DNA of 8,849 nt. Origin: Mycobacterium sp. Lineage in GTDB: Bacteria; Actinomycetota; Actinomycetes; Mycobacteriales; Mycobacteriaceae. The stretch spans positions 1 to 8,849 of the forward strand of contig JAGQTR010000381.1 in the NCBI GenBank assembly GCA_020438915.1, in the 5' to 3' direction. The position numbers and the translations under genes are program-made. Below the pieces are notes generated by a model, which did no database searches, was not told the origin of the DNA, and saw only the letters and a list, made by a program, of their open reading frames with translations. Shown here one piece after another: positions 1-6,583 of this stretch. Each line of letters begins with the position of its first letter. Positions within the stretch are counted from its first letter, which is position 1.

Positions 1-276
1 AAGGCGACCAGCGTCGTCGTCGCCGCCCACCAGCTGGCCGACAGCGCGTTGCGGCGCCAGCTTTGCGAACTGATGACCACCCCGCAGCTGAGCCCCGCCG
101 ACACCGAACGGTGGCGAACCCTGATCACCGCCAGCGGCGCTGTGCAGTGGATAGAACAGCTCATCGAGGAACGTCTGGGCCGCGCGCTGGGTTGCCTTGA
201 GTCTGTCGAGATCCCCGAAACGGCCCGTACCGCACTGGAAGACATGGCCGTCATTTGCACCGAAAGGGCCGCGTGA
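1..276 (+). CDS. crtE: Geranylgeranyl diphosphate synthase, C-terminal fragment
   Basis: The reading frame is open from base 1 and ends at TGA 274-276, so only the last 91 residues are present and the start is outside the window. The fragment is helix-rich. It has a block around GAVQWIEQLIEERLGRAL and ends LEDMAVICTERAA, resembling the C-terminus of actinobacterial polyprenyl (GGPP) synthases. The aspartate-rich catalytic motifs of the family would lie upstream and cannot be checked. GGPP synthase condenses IPP units to the C20 precursor used by the phytoene synthase encoded at 1781-2725. The stop overlaps the crtI start by 1 nt (TGATG), placing it as an upstream gene of the same operon. The polyprenyl synthase call is fairly sure. 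The C20 specificity is inferred from context. Confidence 0.8.
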   Translation, partial: KATSVVVAAHQLADSALRRQLCELMTTPQLSPADTERWRTLITASGAVQWIEQLIEERLGRALGCLESVEIPETARTALEDMAVICTERAA

Positions 277-1784
277 TGCGCACCATCGAGGGAAAGACCG
301 ACCGGGTCGTCGTGGTCGGGGCAGGGCTGTCGGGTTTGTCGGCGGCGCTGTATCTGGCCGGCCGTGGGCGCGATGTCACCGTCGTCGAACGCGGGGCGGT
401 CCCCGGCGGCCGAGTCGGCAGGGCCGATATTTCGGGCTATCGCATCGACACCGGACCGACGGTGCTGACCATGCCCGACATCATCGATGACGCCATGGCA
501 GCGGTCGGTGACCGCCTGGCCGACCGTCTGGAGCTAATGCCGGTTCACCCGGCCTACCAGGCGATGTTCGCCGACGGCAACAGCCTGGCCGTGCATACCG
601 AGCCAGATGCGATGTTCGCCGAAATCCAACGATTCGCCGGACCCCGGGAAGCCGAGGCCTACCTGCGACTGCGGTCCTGGCTGACCAAACTTTACGACAC
701 CGAGTTCGACGGGTTCATCGGCGCGAACTTCGACTCCCCCCTGTCGCTGCTGACACCGCAACTGGCGCGGCTGGTCGCGCTCGGCGGATTCCGGCGCTGG
801 GAGAAAGTGATCGGCCAATTCCTGACCGACGAGCGGCTGCTGCGGGTGTTCACCTTTCAGGCCCTCTATGCCGGCGTCCCGCCCCAGAGCGCGCTGGCGG
901 TGTACGCGGTCATCGCCTACATGGACACCATTGCCGGGGTGTACTTTCCGCGCGGTGGAATGCGGGCGCTACCGGACGCGATGGCCGCTGCCGCAGCCGA
1001 GGCCGGGGTCGAATTCATGTATGACTCAAAGGTATCGGAGCTCGAGTGGAGCGGCTCGAGGGTCACCGCGGTGCGTACCCAGGCTGGTGAGCGAATCGCC
1101 GGCGACGCGGTCGTGCTCACCACCGAACTTCCCGACACCTATCGACTGCTGGGCCGCACGCCGCGCCGGCTGCTGAAGCTGCGCCCGGCGCCGTCGGCGG
1201 TGGTGGCGCACGTCGGGTGTCGTGCCGTGGGTGCCGACGTCGGGCACCACACCATTGTTTTCGGTGACGCGTGGAAGCAGACCTTCGGTGACATCATCGA
1301 CCGCGGACGGGTCATGGGGGATCCGTCGCTGTTGGTGACCCGACCAACCGCCAGTGATCCCAGTCTGGCGCCGCCCGGTCGCGATTTGCTCTACGTCTTG
1401 GCTCCGACACCCAATACCGAAGTGGGGCAGATTGATTGGGATGCCACGGGTGCGGGTTATGTTGAGGATATGCTCGGCGCGGTGGCCGCGCGGCTGCCTC
1501 AGCTCGGTGACGATCTCGAGTTGTTGCACGCGGTGACGCCCGCGGACTGGGGCCGCCAGGGCATGGCCGCCGGCACCCCGTTCGCGTTGGCTCACACCTT
1601 CGCCCAGACCGGACCGTTCCGGCCGGCAAACACCGTCCGAGGCGTGGACAACGTGGTGTTGGCCGGCTCTTCGACCGTGCCCGGGGTGGGCGTGCCCACC
1701 GCGGTGATGTCGGGTCGGTTGGCTGCCGACCGGGTCACCGGAGTATCCACTCGCCGCCCTGATCGAGAGGTGTACCAACGATGA
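276..1784 (+). CDS. crtI: Phytoene desaturase (lycopene-forming), CrtI type
   Basis: A 502-residue FAD-dependent amine-oxidase-fold protein, close to the roughly 500 residues usual for bacterial CrtI. The N-terminus has the dinucleotide-binding motif VVVVGAGLSG (residues 11-20, glycines 15, 17 and 20), the acidic E38 at the end of the second strand, and GGRVG just after. The C-terminal CrtI signature region lies at about 456-485, with LAGSSTVPGVGVPTAV in place of the more common VGAGTHPGAGIP. The enzyme removes hydrogens from 15-cis-phytoene, usually in four steps to lycopene, at the membrane. I chose ATG 276 because AAAGGG at 263-268 sits 7 nt upstream and the codon overlaps the crtE stop. 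An in-frame GTG at 273 and TTG at 255 are less likely. The stop overlaps the crtB start by 4 nt (ATGA). The number of desaturation steps cannot be read from the sequence; the cyclase genes downstream support lycopene. Confidence 0.93.
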   Translation: MRTIEGKTDRVVVVGAGLSGLSAALYLAGRGRDVTVVERGAVPGGRVGRADISGYRIDTGPTVLTMPDIIDDAMAAVGDRLADRLELMPVHPAYQAMFADGNSLAVHTEPDAMFAEIQRFAGPREAEAYLRLRSWLTKLYDTEFDGFIGANFDSPLSLLTPQLARLVALGGFRRWEKVIGQFLTDERLLRVFTFQALYAGVPPQSALAVYAVIAYMDTIAGVYFPRGGMRALPDAMAAAAAEAGVEFMYDSKVSELEWSGSRVTAVRTQAGERIAGDAVVLTTELPDTYRLLGRTPRRLLKLRPAPSAVVAHVGCRAVGADVGHHTIVFGDAWKQTFGDIIDRGRVMGDPSLLVTRPTASDPSLAPPGRDLLYVLAPTPNTEVGQIDWDATGAGYVEDMLGAVAARLPQLGDDLELLHAVTPADWGRQGMAAGTPFALAHTFAQTGPFRPANTVRGVDNVVLAGSSTVPGVGVPTAVMSGRLAADRVTGVSTRRPDREVYQR

Positions 1785-2725
1785 TCGGATCCGAACTCGA
1801 TGCCGCCGGTCTGCGGGACCCGGCGCTGCGTGAGGCGTTCCGGCAGTGCCGCACGATCAACGCCCGCCACGGCAAGACGTTCTTTCTGGCCACCCGGCTG
1901 CTGACACCCCGGCAGCGGCCCGCGGTGCACGCGCTCTACGGGTTCGCCCGCCGCGCGGACGACATCCTGGACGACTTCGATGACCGCGGCCGGGAATTAC
2001 GCGCCGACCAGTTACAGACACTGTCCACCCGGCTGTTTAACGCGCTGGTGGAAAACCAACCGTGCCACGATGATCCGACCTTGACAGCGGTAGTGCACAC
2101 CGCCCGGAGGTACGACATCGGATGGAATCTTTTCGACGACTTCCTGACCTCGATGCGGATGGATCTGACCGTCACCGACTATCCGGATCGTGCGGCGTTG
2201 GACCGCTACATGTACGGGTCGGCGGAGGTGATCGGCCTGCAGCTGCTGCCGATCCTGGGCACCGTCGGCCCGCGCGAAGAGGCCGCCCCGCATGCGGCGG
2301 CACTCGGAAAGGCGTTCCAGCTCACCAACTTCCTCCGGGACGTCGACGAAGATCTGCGCCGCGGCAGGGTGTATCTGCCCGCTGACGAACTCGCTGCCCA
2401 TGGAGTCGACCGGGAGTTGCTGAGCTGGTGTCAGGACCGGGGCCGCACCGACCCTCGGGTGCGCCGAGCCTTGATGGATCAACATGCCACGGCGCGTCAG
2501 GTCTACGCCGAGGCCCGGCCGGGCATCGACAAGCTGGCTCCGGTGTCGCGGCCGTGCGTCGCGGCGGCACTCACGCTGTACTCAGAGATCCTGCAGCGTA
2601 TCGAGGAGATCGATTTTCAGATCTTCAGCCAGCGTGCCACAGTTGGTAAAGCCCGACGACTCAGCGTCGCCAGCAGCGGAATCGTGCGGTCGTGGGGTGC
2701 ACGGCTAAGACACGGGAGCAGGTGA
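1781..2725 (+). CDS. crtB: 15-cis-phytoene synthase
   Basis: A 314-residue trans-isoprenyl diphosphate synthase (squalene/phytoene synthase family) of normal length. The first aspartate-rich motif is DDILDD at residues 60-65, after the typical YGFARRAD. The second is RDVDED at 186-191 within LTNFLRDVDEDLRRGRVYLP, the phytoene synthase signature. These aspartates bind Mg2+ and the diphosphates. The enzyme joins two GGPP molecules head to head into phytoene, which the adjacent crtI product desaturates. The ATG at 1781 overlaps the crtI stop (ATGA), so coupled translation is likely. Squalene synthase and HpnC/D paralogues share the fold, but the signature and the crtI neighbour make phytoene synthase clear. 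No odd residues were noticed. Confidence 0.95.
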   Translation: MIGSELDAAGLRDPALREAFRQCRTINARHGKTFFLATRLLTPRQRPAVHALYGFARRADDILDDFDDRGRELRADQLQTLSTRLFNALVENQPCHDDPTLTAVVHTARRYDIGWNLFDDFLTSMRMDLTVTDYPDRAALDRYMYGSAEVIGLQLLPILGTVGPREEAAPHAAALGKAFQLTNFLRDVDEDLRRGRVYLPADELAAHGVDRELLSWCQDRGRTDPRVRRALMDQHATARQVYAEARPGIDKLAPVSRPCVAAALTLYSEILQRIEEIDFQIFSQRATVGKARRLSVASSGIVRSWGARLRHGSR

Positions 2726-2727
2726 GT

Positions 2728-3072
2728 GTGGACCGCTGGCAGTACCTGATCGTTCTGGGCGCATGCCTTCTTCTCACCGCTCCACTGGAACTGTTCGGCC
2801 GTGGTGTGTATCGACAGCCGCGCCGGTTTCTGGCAGCCCTGCTCCCGGTCGCCGGGGTGTTCCTCATCTGGGATGGGATCGCGGTGGCGGCCGGCGTCTG
2901 GTGGTACAACCCGCGCTACATCCTGGGGCTGATCGCACCCGGGGATCTGCCGTTGGAAGAAGTGCTGTTCTTCGTGGTGATTCCGCTGTGTGGCGTGCTC
3001 ACCTACTCCGCGGTCGATTCGATCCTGTCGATGCTCAGTGCGCGTCGCGCGAAGAGCAGGGGGCCCCGATGA
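2728..3072 (+). CDS. crtYc: Lycopene beta-cyclase subunit CrtYc (membrane protein)
   Basis: A 114-residue hydrophobic protein with about three predicted membrane segments (roughly residues 5-22, 36-57 and 79-98). It has the PLEE motif at 75-78 (DLPLEEVLFF) typical of heterodimeric lycopene cyclase domains. In Actinobacteria the cyclase is split into CrtYc and CrtYd, which act together in the membrane to close beta rings on lycopene. The start is uncertain. GTG 2728 gives MDRWQYLIVL, which fits my memory of mycobacterial CrtYc, and has AGCAGG at 2717-2722 with a 5-nt spacer. GTG 2722 would overlap the crtB stop as GTGA, matching the other junctions here, but has a poorer ribosome-site spacing. 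GTG 2692 would extend further into crtB and is unlikely. The C-terminal tail is basic and probably cytoplasmic. Confidence 0.88.
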   Translation: MDRWQYLIVLGACLLLTAPLELFGRGVYRQPRRFLAALLPVAGVFLIWDGIAVAAGVWWYNPRYILGLIAPGDLPLEEVLFFVVIPLCGVLTYSAVDSILSMLSARRAKSRGPR

Positions 3073-3407
3073 GCGGGCTGGGCTACACGCTTCCGGCGGT
3101 TCTCGCGGTGATCGCGGTGTGTGTGCTGGAAATCCGGGTGTGGCGCACCGGCCTGTTCGGCCGGCCCGCGTACTGGATCTCCATGGTGATCGTGTTGGGT
3201 TTCCAGATCCCGGTCGACGGCTGGCTGACCAAACTCAGTGCGCCGATTGTCCTTTACAACGAACAGCACACCACCGGGATTCGGTTTCCTCTCGACATCC
3301 CGATCGAGGATTTCCTTTTCGGCTTCGCGTTGGTGACCGCGGTGCTGTTGCTCTGGGAGCGGCGTCGCCCGCAGGCCCAGGTGGCTGAGGGGTCACAGCA
3401 GCGATGA
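3069..3407 (+). CDS. crtYd: Lycopene beta-cyclase subunit CrtYd (membrane protein)
   Basis: A 112-residue membrane protein with about three hydrophobic segments (roughly residues 6-22, 35-50 and 82-97). Its PIEDFLF motif at 78-84 parallels PLEEVLF in CrtYc, as expected for two homologous halves of one cyclase. Together they convert lycopene via gamma-carotene to beta-carotene. ATG 3069 overlaps the crtYc stop (ATGA) and follows AGGGGG at 3058-3063 with a 5-nt spacer. The frame stays open back to 2763, but that stretch is a shadow of crtB and crtYc coding. The polar, charged tail after residue 96 is probably cytoplasmic. Whether the pair cyclises one or both lycopene ends cannot be told from sequence. 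Confidence 0.9.
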   Translation: MSGLGYTLPAVLAVIAVCVLEIRVWRTGLFGRPAYWISMVIVLGFQIPVDGWLTKLSAPIVLYNEQHTTGIRFPLDIPIEDFLFGFALVTAVLLLWERRRPQAQVAEGSQQR

Positions 3408-4936
3408 CCCAACCGGACCGACTGCGCCAGACGCTGCCTGCCCGATCCGGCCGCAGCGATGCCGGCTCCCTTGAGCGGGTGCCCCGGGTCGTCGTGGTCG
3501 GCGGCGGGATCGCCGGACTGGCCGCCGCGGCCGGACTCAGCGAGCGGGGCGTCAGCGTCGATGTCGTCGAGGCGGCCGACCATCTGGGCGGCCGGGTGGG
3601 GGGCTGGACCGACACCCTCTCCGACGGTTCGGTGACCGCGATGAACCGGGGCTTCCACGCATTCTTTCGCCAGTACTACAACTTGCGAGCGTTACTGCGC
3701 CGCGGGGATCCGCACCTGAGCGCGTTGACGCCGGTAGCGGACTATCCACTGATCGACGCGACCGGGCGCAGCGACACCTTCCGCGGTCTGCCTCGCACAC
3801 CACCGCTCAACGCTCTGGTCTTCGCGCTCCGCAGTCCGACGTTCCGGCTTCGTGACCTGGTTCGCCTCGATGCGAAAGCCGCCGCGCCGCTGGCGACGGT
3901 TTCGGTGCCGGACACCTACGGCGAACTCGATGACATCGATGCCGGTACGTTCCTTCGCGACATCAATTTTCCCGACGCGGCACGGCACCTGGCCTTCGAG
4001 GTGTTCGCCCGCAGTTTCTTCGCCCGGCCGGAAAAGTTGTCGGCGGCTGAGCTGGTAACCATGTTCCACATCTATTTCCTCGGGTCTAGCGAGGGTCTGC
4101 TGTTCGATGTCGCCAACGCGAACTTCGATGTCGCACTCTGGAACCCGCTGCGGCAGTATCTGGAGTCCCGCGGTGTGCGTTTCCACACCGGCCGCACGGT
4201 CCAGAGCCTGACCTCGGCGTCGGAGATCCAGGTGGCGTGCGCGACCGGTAGCGGGTTCACCGCCGACGCGGTGGTGCTGGCGGCCGACATCGCCGGCCTG
4301 CGCCGAATCGTGGCGGAGTCCCCGGGTCTCGGCGACGACGACTGGCGGGGCCGGGTTGCCGACCTGCACAACGCGCCGCCATTTGTCGTGTTGCGGCTGT
4401 GGCTGGATCGACCGGTACGCAGCGATCGTGCGCCGTTCATGGGAACCGGTGGGCGTCCGCCCCTGGATAATGTCAGCGTGCTGGAGCGCTACGAACGGGA
4501 AGCGGCCCAGTGGGCCGCACGGACCGGCGGTTCGGTGGTGGAACTGCACGCCTACTCGGTTGTCGGCACCGACGAGGAAGCGCGCCACGCCCTGGTGGCG
4601 CGCATGCACGAGCTCTATCCCGAGACCGTCAGCGCGTCCATCGTCGACGAACGATTGCTGCGTCGCGACGATTGTCCCCGGCTGGCCCCGGGTGACTTCG
4701 CCCGGCGGCCCGGTGTGCGCACTCCCGATCCGCGAGTTGTGTTGGCGGGGGATGGGATTCGGGTGGATCTCCCGGTAGCGTTGATGGAACGCGCGGCGAC
4801 CACCGGATGGGTCGCGGCCAATCACCTTCTGGAGGACTTCGGTCTGGCGGGCCACACGGTGCACACCGTTCCTAATCACGGTCGATCGAGGTTGCTGCGC
4901 AAGCTGGCACAACGTGGAGGAGGCTCGCGCCGATGA
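3404..4936 (+). CDS. crtU: Beta-carotene desaturase/methyltransferase (isorenieratene synthase), CrtU type
   Basis: A 510-residue FAD-dependent oxidoreductase of the CrtI/CrtU superfamily. After a short polar N-terminus comes VVVVGGGIAGLAAAAGL (FAD motif GGGIAG at 33-38), E56, and GGRVGG at 62-67. The next stretch, MNRGFHAFFRQYYNLRALLRR (80-100), and the C-terminal block LAGDGIRVDLPVALMERAATT are characteristic of actinobacterial CrtU rather than CrtI. CrtU desaturates the beta ring and shifts a methyl group, turning beta-carotene into aromatic isorenieratene (phi rings). Its place after crtYc and crtYd fits this order. ATG 3404 overlaps the crtYd stop (ATGA), with GAGGGG at 3387-3392 about 11 nt upstream. 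A later start just before the FAD motif is not supported by any obvious start codon. The family is clear; the exact product (one or two aromatic rings) is inferred. Confidence 0.88.
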   Translation: MTQPDRLRQTLPARSGRSDAGSLERVPRVVVVGGGIAGLAAAAGLSERGVSVDVVEAADHLGGRVGGWTDTLSDGSVTAMNRGFHAFFRQYYNLRALLRRGDPHLSALTPVADYPLIDATGRSDTFRGLPRTPPLNALVFALRSPTFRLRDLVRLDAKAAAPLATVSVPDTYGELDDIDAGTFLRDINFPDAARHLAFEVFARSFFARPEKLSAAELVTMFHIYFLGSSEGLLFDVANANFDVALWNPLRQYLESRGVRFHTGRTVQSLTSASEIQVACATGSGFTADAVVLAADIAGLRRIVAESPGLGDDDWRGRVADLHNAPPFVVLRLWLDRPVRSDRAPFMGTGGRPPLDNVSVLERYEREAAQWAARTGGSVVELHAYSVVGTDEEARHALVARMHELYPETVSASIVDERLLRRDDCPRLAPGDFARRPGVRTPDPRVVLAGDGIRVDLPVALMERAATTGWVAANHLLEDFGLAGHTVHTVPNHGRSRLLRKLAQRGGGSRR

Positions 4937-5961
4937 GCAAGCTGTCGGACCTGCGCGTCAGTGCGGCAAAGGCCTGGCCGTTCGTGAGCATTCCGCGGTC
5001 GGACTGGTCGAAACAGAAACCGACCTACGCAGAAGCCAATCCCGCGCTGATCCGGGCGGCGGCCGAACGTGCCCGGCGTCGCCCCAGCGGTAACTGGTTC
5101 GCGTTCGCGGCGAGTTCGCGGATCGCCAACAAACCCTGGGGTACCAGCGTGGCCGGAGTGCAGATCGTGGCCTGGCGTGCCGCCGACGGCGGGCTGCGGG
5201 TGGCACCGCGGGCGTGTCCGCATCTGGGCGCCGATCTGGCTACCGCCGTGGTCGATTGCGGGGTGCTGGTGTGTCCGTGGCACGGTCTGCGGCTCTCCGA
5301 CCAGCGCCACGGCACCTGGCGCCCTTTTCCGTCCTATGACGACGGGGTGCTGTGTTGGGTCCGCCTCGACACCCTCGGCACGGTCGGCGTCCGCGACACT
5401 GCCGGTACCGAGGCGCCCACCGACGCTCCGCTCATTCCGGAACGCCCACCGGAGCCGCGACTGGCCGCGGTCGCCCGGCTCGAAGGGACCTGCGAGCCCT
5501 GCGATGTCGTCGCCAACAGGCTGGATCCGTGGCACGGAGCATGGTTTCACCCGTATTCGTTCACACGGCTGGAGGTGCTCAGCGCACCGCCTCCCGATGC
5601 TGATCTGCCCGACGAGGCCGATCGCTTCGTTGTGGCCGTGACGTTCCGAATGGGCCGGCTCGGGGTGCCGGTCATCGCCGAGTTCAGCACGCCCGGTCCG
5701 CGCACCGTGGTGATGCGCATCGTCGACGGCGAAGGGCGGGGCAGCGTGGTGGAAACACACGCCACACCGCTGGGTGTCGGGCCAGACGGCCTGCCGCGCA
5801 CCGCGGTGGTGGAAGCGACGATCGCGCACTCGGACCGGCGGCACTTCCGAAAGGCACTCCTGGTGGCCCCGGGGATCAGGTCTCTGATGGGGATGGCGGC
5901 GACCCGGCTGTGGCGTGATGACCTCGTCTACGCCGAGCGTCTCTACGAGCTGAGGTCGTGA
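4933..5961 (+). CDS. Rieske [2Fe-2S] protein with a non-heme iron oxygenase-like site, probable carotenoid-modifying enzyme
   Basis: A 342-residue soluble protein. The Rieske cluster motif is CPHLG at 95-99 and CPWHG at 114-118 (ligands C95, H97, C114, H117; 16-residue spacing). It is preceded by GNWFAFAAS (53-61), as in oxygenase alpha subunits. Further on, NRLDPWHGAWFH (195-206) fits the N-x2-D-x2-H-x4-H motif that holds the mononuclear iron in Rieske oxygenases such as KshA and pheophorbide a oxygenase (here D198, H201, H206). A possible third, carboxylate ligand is D329 or D330 in WRDDLVYAE. The C-terminal half may match an uncharacterised domain seen after Rieske domains in actinobacteria (I recall DUF5914, not verified). 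No ferredoxin or reductase gene is visible nearby. ATG 4933 overlaps the crtU stop (ATGA), so this is the last gene of the crt operon and probably acts on its product. The Rieske domain is sure, oxygenase activity likely, and the carotenoid substrate inferred. Confidence 0.82.
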   Translation: MSKLSDLRVSAAKAWPFVSIPRSDWSKQKPTYAEANPALIRAAAERARRRPSGNWFAFAASSRIANKPWGTSVAGVQIVAWRAADGGLRVAPRACPHLGADLATAVVDCGVLVCPWHGLRLSDQRHGTWRPFPSYDDGVLCWVRLDTLGTVGVRDTAGTEAPTDAPLIPERPPEPRLAAVARLEGTCEPCDVVANRLDPWHGAWFHPYSFTRLEVLSAPPPDADLPDEADRFVVAVTFRMGRLGVPVIAEFSTPGPRTVVMRIVDGEGRGSVVETHATPLGVGPDGLPRTAVVEATIAHSDRRHFRKALLVAPGIRSLMGMAATRLWRDDLVYAERLYELRS

Positions 5962-6503
5962 TTCGTCCGTCCGATGCCCGCCGCATCGAGCAGCGGGATC
6001 TGCTCGGTGGCCCACGGACTGATCGCCCAGGGGAGCTGCACGGCTGTCCGCAGTTGATCCCACGTCGCCCACGCGGTGTCCATGATCTCGGCGGGGTTAG
6101 GACTCACCGGACCGGCGATGCGGGCGCAGAAGACCGGGCACACCTCGTTCTCTGCCACGCCGTCGGCATCGATCGCCCGGTAGCGGAAATCGGGCAGCAC
6201 ACAACGCAATTCCGCGATATCGACGCCCAGCTCCTCAGATGCCCGGCGGGCCACCGCGTCCTGCATCGGCTCGTCGGGGCCGGGGTGTCCGCAGATGGAG
6301 TTGGTCCAGATGCCGGGGAAGGCCTGCTTTGCCAGCGCCCGCCGGGTCAGCAGCACCCGGTCCGCACCGTCGAAGAGGTAGCAGGAGAATGCCAGATGCA
6401 GCGGTGTCGAGCCGTGATGCACCTCCGACTTCGGCGCGGTGCCGATGCGTCTGCCCGAGTCGTCGAGGAGAACAACGAGCTCCTGGCTCTGGACTGAGTT
6501 CAT
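5943..6503 (-). CDS. idi: Isopentenyl-diphosphate delta-isomerase, type I (Nudix)
   Basis: A 186-residue protein close in length to E. coli Idi (182). It has LHLAFS (35-40), the catalytic cysteine in TNSICGHP (C71, H73), a Nudix-like helix DAVARRASEELGV (82-94), PDFRYRA (104-110) and ENEVCPV (118-124). Expected metal ligands H29, H36, H73, E118 and E120 are all present. The enzyme interconverts IPP and DMAPP in the cytoplasm and so supplies starter units to GGPP synthase. The start is uncertain. ATG 6503 matches the usual short N-terminus, although its ribosome site is weak (GGTGG). ATG 6542 and ATG 6548 would add 13 or 15 residues and also lack a clear ribosome site. The gene converges on the Rieske gene, with the last 19 bp (5943-5961) shared, and diverges from the glycosyltransferase gene across a short spacer. 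Confidence 0.94.
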   Translation of the reverse strand: MNSVQSQELVVLLDDSGRRIGTAPKSEVHHGSTPLHLAFSCYLFDGADRVLLTRRALAKQAFPGIWTNSICGHPGPDEPMQDAVARRASEELGVDIAELRCVLPDFRYRAIDADGVAENEVCPVFCARIAGPVSPNPAEIMDTAWATWDQLRTAVQLPWAISPWATEQIPLLDAAGIGRTNHDLSS

Positions 6504-6583
6504 GGACACCACCGGATATCGTTCGTACGGACAGGAAGGCATGTTCATTCAATGCCGTTGATCGATTCGTTGCCAGCTTGTAG
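6504..6583. promoter_or_regulatory. Divergent spacer between idi and the glycosyltransferase gene, probable promoter region
   Basis: These 80 bp separate two divergently transcribed genes and are clearly richer in A and T than the coding DNA around them, as expected of a promoter region. On the plus strand TATCGT at 6517-6522 fits the loose mycobacterial -10 form TANNNT and would leave a leader of about 55 nt before 6584. No convincing -35 box or minus-strand -10 box was seen. A weak inverted repeat, GGCAT and ATGCC around a 9-nt loop, spans 6538-6556. ATCGAT at 6561-6566 is a short palindrome flanked by two CGTTG copies. These could be operators but are short enough to occur by chance. The spacer is partly coding if idi starts at 6542 or 6548. 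Confidence 0.4.

Noticed and set aside
1..275. Search for a SigF-type carotenoid promoter in the window
   Set aside because: SigF-like GGGTA boxes were seen only inside coding regions (for example near 7583 and 8505). The crt operon promoter should lie upstream of position 1.
2763..3068. N-terminal extension of crtYd into crtYc
   Set aside because: The frame is open but the extension is the off-frame reading of crtYc and has no hydrophobic or conserved pattern. ATG 3069 has a ribosome site and an ATGA overlap.
3692..4912. A 406-codon open frame on the minus strand opposite crtU
   Set aside because: It lies entirely antisense to a clearly recognisable crtU and its translation resembles no family I know. 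Long antisense frames are common in GC-rich genes with strong third-position bias.
4876..6072. A 398-codon open frame on the minus strand opposite the Rieske gene
   Set aside because: It crosses the crtU, Rieske and idi ends and has low-complexity, arginine- and proline-rich composition typical of a GC shadow. The sense frames carry clear motifs.
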